Origin: Rugosimonospora sp040255525
GTDB taxonomy: Bacteria > Actinomycetota > Actinomycetes > Mycobacteriales > Micromonosporaceae
NCBI GenBank assembly: GCA_040255525.1
Contig: JBDZVD010000014.1
Span: 29,101-93,100, forward strand
Direction of reading: 5' to 3'
DNA: 64,000 nucleotides
Shown: positions 58,192 through 64,000 of the stretch, in pieces
How the letters are laid out: each line of letters opens with the position of its first letter
Position numbering within the stretch: the stretch's first letter is position 1
Position numbers and translations under genes: made by a program
The notes under the pieces: model-generated
Databases searched by the model: none
What the model was told of the DNA's origin: nothing
The model's input: only the letters and a program-made list of their open reading frames with translations

Positions 58192-60531
58192 CTACGGAAG
58201 TTGGGCTATGAGCGCGGTGTCCAGGACCAGATCCGCGTTCCAGTAGATGGCGTTCTCGTTCGTCGTCCAGTTCGAGTCGTTGTCCAGGTAGCACTTGGCC
58301 GGAGCGGTGCAGGACAACAGCGGGTTGTTGTAGACGTTCGGGCCGTCGGGCAGGTAACCCCTCGGCACCCCGGGGTGGCCCTCATTGCTCCAGGCCGTCG
58401 AGTAGATCGTCGTGGCGCTGTCCGCACCCTCCCCGGTGACAAAGCTGACACGCAGCGGATTGATCCCCAGGATGTAGTTCAACGCGGACTGCACGGCCCG
58501 GACGACACGCACACCGCTGCTCAGGTGGTAATCACCCAGCACGATGCTGCCGACCGCCAGCACATGCACGACATTGAGCGCCACACCGTTGCTGCCCCAG
58601 TAGTAGTCGTTGTCCTGGAGCGTGTTGTGCCACGGGCCCTGCTCCGAGCGCGTCAGTACGGGCTCGCGCCAGGCCTCGAACTTCGCCGCGAACCAGGCTC
58701 TGGCCGCACGATCGGGATGCGAGGCCCGCAGGTAGTCCAGAAATGCGGTCTGTGCCATGTTGCCCACGCCCCCGGGATTGTCCCTGGATCCGTCCCAGGC
58801 GCTGGCGAAGTTCTGGTAATTGTCGAGGAAGTACCGGTTGTACTGCGTCTCGCCGGTGGCCCGGTACAGCGCCGCGGCGGCCCACAGGCGATCCGCGTGG
58901 TCATCGCTGATGCCGTAGGGACCGGGGACCGGGGCGACACCGTTGGGGTTCGCGACCAGGTAGTCCCAGCCACGACGGGCCGCCGTCAGCAGGGTGCCGG
59001 CGTAGGCCGGGTCGAACTTCTCGAAGGAGATCGAAGCCTCGCCCAGGGCCGCGGCGGCGCTGGCCGCGTCATCGGTCGGGCGCACATTGGTCGACGAGCC
59101 ATCGACATCCTCGATCATGCGCTGTGTGGTGTCCTTGTCGGGCGCGGCGTTGGTCGTGGGCTGCACCATGTGGTAGAAGCCACCGCTTGCCCGATCCTGC
59201 ATCTTCAGGATGAAGTCAAGCTCCCATTTCGCCTCGTCCAGGATGTCCGGAACGCGGTTGCCGCTCTCCGGTATGTTCAGTTGGCCGTCCTCGAACTCGT
59301 TCGGGACGAGCTGATAGGCCCATGCCAGGTCGGAAACGGCGACCGCGCCAGAATTGACGTACTTCCCGTAGTCGCCAGCGTCGTACCAGCCCTGCGAAAC
59401 GTCTCGGGGCGGATTCACTCCGGATGCGAAGGGCGCGCTCGCATCCTGCGGATGCCCGACCGCGCGGGTGTACGCGCCCGCGTGCGCGGCGTCGAGGGCA
59501 ATTCCCTGACGCTGGTAGTAGAAGTAGCGCGCCGCTTCGACGACCAGCGGCTGGTAGACAGCGCTGCCGATCCGGAACGACAGCGAGTCCGCCACGCCCG
59601 GGGCCTCGACCGAAAGGTAGTAGGCGCCGGGCCTGATCAGCGGGGAGAAGTCGGCCTTGAAGATCCGCTCGCCCGACTGCGTGTCGTCGTCGACGGCCAG
59701 TCTCAGCTTGCCGCGGTAGACGACGGAACCGGTGCCGGCGCGTTTGACCTCAAACGGCGTTCCGTCGACGGCTTCGAGTTCGTCGGCATAACCACTGACC
59801 AGGGCGTACTTGTCCGCGAGGAGGTTGTAGCCGAGCTGGTTGACCTTGATGAAGGGCGCGCTGTGCTCGTGGTCCGGTGAGGTGAACTCGATGTCGTTGA
59901 GCCAGAACTCCTCGGCATTGTCGTTGGCGCTGCCGAGGTACAGCAGGTACGCCTGGGTCAGGTCGAAGACGCTGCCCGCCGGAATGAGGTCGGCGAGGGG
60001 TATGCGTACGTGCTGCCAATCGGTGCTGACTGTGACGTAGTTGCCGCTGCGCACCGAGGGCGTGTTGTACTGGACCGGATCGCGCCGGAGGTTGCGGTCG
60101 CCCAGGCCGATGGTGAAGGCTTCGCCACCAGCCGCACCCTTGACGTTGAACTCCAGTGCGCCATTGGCGTAATAGGCAGCCAATGAGTAAGTCTCCCAGT
60201 TGTTGTCGGCCTGGCTCACCGACCACCAGCCATAGCCGCTTGAGCCATCCGAGGTGACGTTGACCCGCAGCGACGGAAGGCCGTCGTGGGTCTGTGTGGC
60301 ATCGACGGGAAGCGCGGGATTGCCGTTGTAGGGAACGGTTTCGATACTGAGTGGGGAGCCCGCGCCGGCCCACTCGTCATATCTGGTGTTGGCGAACACG
60401 GGGAGGCTCTTCAGGGGATGGTCGCCAGTACCGGCGGCCGCCGCCCTGGACCCGCCCGGAACAAGCGCCACGGAAAGGACAGCAAACGCCGCTGTGACCG
60501 AGCGGATGAGCCTTCTCTGCGATTTGGGCAA
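58192..60531 (-). CDS. Secreted GH9 endoglucanase (cellulase)
   Basis: 779 aa from a TTG start (60531). Signal peptide to about residue 33; an N-terminal jelly-roll region (about 45-205) resembling a carbohydrate-binding module; a CelD-type Ig-like domain (about 220-305, opening FIKVNQLGYNLLADKYA); then the GH9 (alpha/alpha)6 barrel with the Asp pair in WYDAGDYGKYV and the proton donor Glu in TNENAIYWNA. The TTG is preceded by GGAGAGGGG at the right distance; there is no in-frame ATG near it. It splits cellulose, complementing the GH3 enzyme. Confidence 0.92.
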   Translation of the reverse strand: MPKSQRRLIRSVTAAFAVLSVALVPGGSRAAAAGTGDHPLKSLPVFANTRYDEWAGAGSPLSIETVPYNGNPALPVDATQTHDGLPSLRVNVTSDGSSGYGWWSVSQADNNWETYSLAAYYANGALEFNVKGAAGGEAFTIGLGDRNLRRDPVQYNTPSVRSGNYVTVSTDWQHVRIPLADLIPAGSVFDLTQAYLLYLGSANDNAEEFWLNDIEFTSPDHEHSAPFIKVNQLGYNLLADKYALVSGYADELEAVDGTPFEVKRAGTGSVVYRGKLRLAVDDDTQSGERIFKADFSPLIRPGAYYLSVEAPGVADSLSFRIGSAVYQPLVVEAARYFYYQRQGIALDAAHAGAYTRAVGHPQDASAPFASGVNPPRDVSQGWYDAGDYGKYVNSGAVAVSDLAWAYQLVPNEFEDGQLNIPESGNRVPDILDEAKWELDFILKMQDRASGGFYHMVQPTTNAAPDKDTTQRMIEDVDGSSTNVRPTDDAASAAAALGEASISFEKFDPAYAGTLLTAARRGWDYLVANPNGVAPVPGPYGISDDHADRLWAAAALYRATGETQYNRYFLDNYQNFASAWDGSRDNPGGVGNMAQTAFLDYLRASHPDRAARAWFAAKFEAWREPVLTRSEQGPWHNTLQDNDYYWGSNGVALNVVHVLAVGSIVLGDYHLSSGVRVVRAVQSALNYILGINPLRVSFVTGEGADSATTIYSTAWSNEGHPGVPRGYLPDGPNVYNNPLLSCTAPAKCYLDNDSNWTTNENAIYWNADLVLDTALIAQLP

Positions 60532-60938
60532 CCCGACCCCTCTCCGCACGAACAGTAATCGCGCGATCCCTACCTTCAGCGATGGCGGTCCCCTGCTTCT
60601 TGAGCAGGCCAATGGTAGGAGGCGACATTGCTCGTCGTCAATGAATGAGTCAATTGCCGAGGGCTTTCGTCGTGCGCTATCACGCTCGACGTCCAGCGAC
60701 CGCGGATCGGGCTCACGAAGGACCGGTGGATCGCCACTGCCGCGATGACCAGGCTGACCGGCACGCGGTTGACGTGGAACGCGAGACGGGACAGGCACCG
60801 GCGAGGGGCTCGAAGCCGCACGCCGGTGCCTGTCAGTCAGGCCGCTGGCCCGTCTATGCGGGCATGACGCCGACATCGAGCAGGCGCCCCGGTCCACATT
60901 GGAGCCTGCTTTCCCTGTCCCGGCACGCCTCGCCCGCG
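60532..60938. other. Intergenic region between cellulase and infA
   Basis: About 400 bases. It should contain the cellulase promoter. No gene-like frame with codon bias and ribosome site is seen on either strand, and no perfect palindrome of the CebR type. Confidence 0.45.
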
Positions 60939-61163
60939 TTACGTCCGGTACCGGAAGCGGATCCGGCCACGGGTGAGGTCGTACGGGCTGAGTTCCACGA
61001 GCACCCGGTCATACGGCAAGATCTTGATGTAGTTCTTCCGGATCTTCCCGCTGATGTGCGCGAGGACCTTGTGCCCGTTCTGGAGCTCCACCCTGAACGT
61101 GGCGTTGCGCAGGCACTCGACGACGGTACCTTCGACTTCGATGCCGCGTGCTGTTCCGGTCAC
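60939..61163 (-). CDS. infA: Translation initiation factor IF-1 (additional copy)
   Basis: 74 aa, complete S1/OB-fold IF-1: IEVEGTVVECLRNATFRVEL, then NGHKVLAHISGKIRKNYIKI and SPYDLTRGRIRFRYR. It binds the ribosomal A site. The start is GTG 61163. Actinobacteria carry the housekeeping infA between rpmJ and adk-secY genes; this copy stands alone beside an acetyltransferase and differs at the N-terminus and in CLRNAT, YDR and RYRT, so it is probably a paralogue. Such copies are found near resistance or metabolite genes; a specialised role is inference. Confidence 0.93.
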   Translation of the reverse strand: MTGTARGIEVEGTVVECLRNATFRVELQNGHKVLAHISGKIRKNYIKILPYDRVLVELSPYDLTRGRIRFRYRT

Positions 61164-61287
61164 CTTCTCACACCTTTCCGGTCGGTGGCGCGGCCATCCC
61201 GTACGTTGCCGGAACCCGGCGCCCGCTGATCAGGTCGGCCCGTGCCTCGTGTACTTCGAGCCGCTCGCGCAGCCGTGTGCTGAGACC

Positions 61288-62085
61288 TCAACGGAGCACC
61301 AACTCCAGGTTGCTGCTCGCGCGCCGGGCGCCGGCGCCCTCGAACAGCGCCACGGCCGCTCCGTTGGACTCATCTACCTCGGCCCATGCCGTCTCGATGC
61401 CGCAGCGGTGCAGCGCACCCAGCACGTGGGCCAGCAGCGCCCGCGCGATACCACGGCGGCACGAGCCGGCCCGGACCGCGACCAGCCCGGTGCGCGCCTG
61501 CCGGCGCCGCGGCACCACCCGGACCAGCCCGACGTACCGATCGGACTCGGCTGCTACCGCGTACTTCGACGGGGCGAGTAGGGCGCTGCCGTCCGGTCGG
61601 GCCAGTACCTCGGCCGGCATCGACTCCCAACCGATGGTGGCCTGCACCTCGGCGCGGATCGCGTGGTACAACTCGGCCAGTGGAACGTGCTGCGCCGCGC
61701 CGGTGGGTATGATGCGCACGCCCTGCGGTGGAAGCACCGAGTCGAGCCTCGTGATCTGAGGGTCGGTGGATATCTGGTACTCCCACTCGCGGCGGCCGGT
61801 CGTGAAGCCGGCCCGCTGCCAGCCGGACCTCACGTCGCGGTCAGTCTCGTCGACCACCGTGTACAGCGGCCTCGGTAGGTCCGCCAGCATGACATCGGCG
61901 AGTCGGTCGAAGACCGCGCCGTGCCACGAGTCGATGCTGAGGAACGTCCGCCCGTCGGGCCTGCGTGACGCATCGCCGCGGCCGACCACCCGGTCGTCCT
62001 CCAGGGCGTGCCACTGCCTTTCCGCGACCTGCGTGACCACCACCGGATGGTCGCCCAGGCGCGAAGTGAAACGCACAGAATTCAT
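61288..62085 (-). CDS. GNAT acetyltransferase behind a leader peptide
   Basis: 265 aa. Two-part protein: the C-terminal half is a GNAT domain with the acetyl-CoA loop RAGSCRRGIARALLAHVLGA; the N-terminal half is a degenerate GNAT-like part. GGAAGG lies nine bases before the ATG. A 17-codon ORF with a very strong ribosome site precedes it on the same transcript. This layout is common for antibiotic-inducible resistance genes, so drug acetylation is a reasonable guess, but no drug can be named. Confidence 0.87.
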   Translation of the reverse strand: MNSVRFTSRLGDHPVVVTQVAERQWHALEDDRVVGRGDASRRPDGRTFLSIDSWHGAVFDRLADVMLADLPRPLYTVVDETDRDVRSGWQRAGFTTGRREWEYQISTDPQITRLDSVLPPQGVRIIPTGAAQHVPLAELYHAIRAEVQATIGWESMPAEVLARPDGSALLAPSKYAVAAESDRYVGLVRVVPRRRQARTGLVAVRAGSCRRGIARALLAHVLGALHRCGIETAWAEVDESNGAAVALFEGAGARRASSNLELVLR

Positions 62086-62141
62086 AGGTTGTCGCCTTCC
62101 GAGATCACCTTGTTGTCGAGGCGCTCCCGGCGACTCCTACG

Positions 62142-62195
62142 TCAATCGCCGACCGTGACGACGAGGGAGAGCACCCACGTGCGTACAGCCTTCAT
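62142..62195 (-). CDS. 17-aa leader peptide ORF
   Basis: ATG 62195 encodes MKAVRTWVLSLVVTVGD and stops at 62142. Its ribosome site, AGGAGGTGA, is the strongest in the region and ideally spaced. It ends 56 bases before the acetyltransferase start. Around its stop codon, GGCGA and TCGCC can pair, giving an attenuator-like hairpin. Likely translation-controlled regulation of the downstream gene. Confidence 0.65.
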   Translation of the reverse strand: MKAVRTWVLSLVVTVGD

Positions 62196-62232
62196 GGGTC
62201 TCACCTCCTCGCGTGATGTCACGGTTCACCAG

Positions 62233-62238
62233 ACACTA
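62233..62238 (-). promoter_or_regulatory. Likely -10 element for the leader/acetyltransferase transcript
   Basis: TAGTGT on the minus strand fits the TAnnnT -10. The start would be near 62226, leaving about 17 bases before the leader's ribosome site. The -35 is weak (TTGGGT, 18 bases upstream). Confidence 0.45.
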
Positions 62239-62456
62239 TCAGCCCGAACGTCGTCCACCCAACTCGGATCGGTACCCCCGGCACACTCGGCAGGTAGCGC
62301 TCACCCGGCGAGAACCGCCGGGCCGTCCCGGGACCATCCCTTACCGGGAGGCATCGTACTCGGGGCTCGCCACGGGCCGGCATTGACCGGTCGCCAGCGT
62401 GGGACCTCCAGACGACCCGTCGCCGAGGAAGTCCGTGAGCGACCCTGCTCCACGCC

Positions 62457-62840
62457 TCAGTAGCGGCCGACGTAGTGGTAGTTCGCGTTCAGGCTGCCGG
62501 GTGCGGCCTCGACCGGGGCGAGAGCGTCGAACGGCGCCACGTCCAGGTCACGGATCACCTCCGTGAGCTCGCCGCTCACCGTCGGCACGTTGACGATGTC
62601 CGGGGCGATGCCCCTCTCCACCCAGTCCATGAGTGGCTGGAGGAACTCGGGTACGCCGATCTCCGACGGACTGCCACCCGCCTGCGGCCCGAACAAGCAG
62701 TGGTAGCCGGCCGGAATCATGTACAGCCGGGTGTAGGCGCCGGCACCACCCCGCTCCTGTACCGCCCGGTAGTAGTCCACTGTGGAGAATGGTGGAATGA
62801 ACGGGTCCGCCCACCCGTGATGCATGATCAGCTTGCCGCC
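62457..62840 (-). pseudogene. C-terminal fragment of a tannase/feruloyl esterase
   Basis: The last about 127 codons of a tannase-family protein: KLIMHHGWADPFIPPFSTVD with the catalytic Asp region, and IPAGYHCLFGPQAGG with the catalytic His region, ending in YHYVGRY. The upstream part, including the catalytic Ser lid domain and the signal peptide, is missing; instead the sequence runs directly into an oppositely oriented regulator fragment. The open frame continues to 63212 on the minus strand but without homology. Confidence 0.8.
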
Positions 62841-63360
62841 GTGTGCCCGAGTTGGTCCACGCCCACCTGGTGGAGCAGGTCGGTGCCGGCCGCTACCGCC
62901 TGCATGACCTGTTGCGGCTGTACGCGGCCGAGCGGGTCGACGCCGAAGACGCGCAGCCGCAGCGGCGCGAGCCGGTACGCCGCGTTCTGCACTGGTACCT
63001 GCACAGCGCGGCGGCGGCCGGGGAGCACCTGGTACCGAAGCGCCGCACGATCGCCCTGGAGCCGGCCGCCGACCGGGTGGAACCGCTGAGGTTCGCCGGA
63101 TACGACGACGCCCTCGCCTGGTGCGAGCAGGAGCGGGCCAACCTGGTCGCGGCGACCCGGGACGCGTACCGGCTGGGCGAACTGACGATCGCCTGGCAAC
63201 TGCCCGCCGCACTGGCGGGGTTCTTCACGATCAGGCGTTACTGGGCGGACTGGATCGCGACGCGGTGGACCGCGATCTCGGCACGCCTGGTCGTGGCCCA
63301 CGTGCGACGCCAGTGGGGGACTGCCCGGCACTCCTCGACCCCAGGTGCCGGAAGCTTAAT
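62841..63360 (+). pseudogene. AfsR/SARP-type regulator fragment
   Basis: Read on the plus strand: ELVHAHLVEQVGAGRYRLHD, LLRLYAAERVD and WCEQERANLVAATRDAYRLG. This is the region between the NB-ARC ATPase and the TPRs of AfsR-type regulators. Both the SARP/ATPase front and most of the TPR part are lost; the frame ends at 63367. It abuts the esterase fragment head to head. Confidence 0.78.
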
Positions 63361-63367
63361 CGGTTAA

Positions 63368-64000
63368 TTCTCGGCGCGGTTGTCCTGCTGGGCCACGGCG
63401 CTGAGCGGACCCGTCCCGACGGCCCCCGCGCCCGGCGATGCTGGCGTTCGCCGCGCCCCGACCGGGCCGGAGCCACCGGCGGACCCACCACCGTCGACCC
63501 GTCCCGTGACCGGCACGCGGGCGGTCACGTCGAGAAGCCGCTCACCCCGGCTACGCCGTGCGGCGGTGCGGTCAGCGTCAACCCGACGACCAGGGCGACC
63601 GGCGTCCCCGGCACGGCGGGCGCACCCTGGACCTGACCGAGGCCGGGCCGGGAAGGCAACGAACCGGAAGAGCCCGAAAGCGCTGACCGCGCCCGGCAGG
63701 ATCGCGGCACGCTGGGCCGCGGCCGGCTCGGAGACCTGCGTCCGGCCCCCGCGGTCGAGCAACGCCCGCGCCTGTCCACCGGCGATCCGCCCGGCGGCAC
63801 CCGGGCGCAGCCACCGCCACGGCGCGGCGGGAGCAGCGGTTCGGCGGCCGGGCTCCGCTCGGGCGTCCAGGCCCGCCGCGCCTCGGCCGGGGCGCCCGAG
63901 CAGAGCCCGGCGGCCCTTTGACACTTGACCGTTTAAGTGGTGGAATCCGGTAGGCAGATCGATGCGACTGTGGGCACGTTCATCAAGGCGCCCGGGTGGC
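63368..64000. other. No supported gene
   Basis: About 630 bases with long but unsupported open frames on both strands (very low-complexity Arg/Pro/Gly/Ala proteins). It may be further decayed DNA. Near the end, CACTTGACCG and AAGTGG could be part of a promoter, followed by an ATG at 63962 that stays open to the window edge (MRLWARSS...), too short to judge. Confidence 0.35.

Noticed and set aside
58201..59880. 559-codon plus-strand frame
   Set aside because: Antisense to the GH9 barrel, no recognisable domain.
63364..63928. Overlapping open frames on both strands near the right end
   Set aside because: Arg/Pro/Gly/Ala-rich, no motif, no ribosome site; composition alone explains them.
1..64000. 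CRISPR arrays, tRNA or rRNA genes, transposases or integrase attachment sites
   Set aside because: None could be recognised by repeats, conserved RNA motifs or DDE/recombinase protein signatures.

Overview
The window is high-GC DNA with strong G/C third-position bias, GTG and TTG starts, actinobacterial regulators (two LAL-type LuxR ATPases, LacI, several TetR, MerR), a sugar ABC importer lacking its own ATPase, and many exported hydrolases. This fits a filamentous, soil-type Actinomycetota (Micromonosporaceae or a close relative is my guess; the species cannot be read from the sequence). I see no tRNA, rRNA, CRISPR array or intact insertion sequence.

Left part (1-9,959): a secondary-metabolite cluster. 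A leftward operon with 1-4 base overlaps encodes an aldolase and a 3-dehydroquinate-synthase-II-like enzyme that together resemble the GriI/GriH pair making 3-amino-4-hydroxybenzoate (3,4-AHBA). They are followed by an amidohydrolase-fold protein with altered metal ligands, a PaaK-like aryl-CoA/adenylate ligase and an FAD monooxygenase that runs off the window. A LAL regulator, a second FAD hydroxylase and a TetR-like protein are read rightward. Ligase plus amidohydrolase on an aminohydroxybenzoate suggests a benzoxazole-type product, but this is inference.

Middle-left part (10,050-30,060): a conflict/cell-death island. It starts with a six-gene cassette (vWA lipoprotein, coiled-coil protein, helical protein, four-TM protein, OmpA-domain lipoprotein, small protein). 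This converges on a caspase-like/NTPase/TPR protein, which is divergent from an M48-like polytopic peptidase and a lipoprotein. Next comes a CATRA-type conflict system: a membrane-anchored CHAT protease, a TIR-like effector, a small CATRA-associated protein, and a protein fusing CATRA-specific regions, a class III cyclase-like domain and a second TIR-like domain in which the expected catalytic Glu is Arg. An acetyltransferase follows.

Middle-right part (30,200-42,130): a secreted RCC1-repeat protein; a LAL regulator co-transcribed with an MFS exporter; a TetR/flavodoxin-fold oxidoreductase divergent pair with two 12-bp palindromes; a TetR and a convergent quinone-oxidoreductase-like gene whose promoter carries its own palindrome; an apparently leaderless small ORF coupled to an acetyltransferase; and two gene remnants.

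Right part (42,280-64,000): carbohydrate use. A LacI regulator, GH36 alpha-galactosidase and ABC importer form an alpha-galactoside operon with LacI-type operators. After a site-2 protease and a MerR/metallo-hydrolase pair come a GH29 fucosidase, RNase HI with an unusual Cys/His tail, a large GH3 enzyme with three discoidin domains, and a GH9 cellulase, the last two sharing a perfect bidirectional terminator. The end holds a second-copy-type infA, an acetyltransferase behind a 17-codon leader peptide, and back-to-back fragments of a tannase/feruloyl esterase and an AfsR-type regulator.
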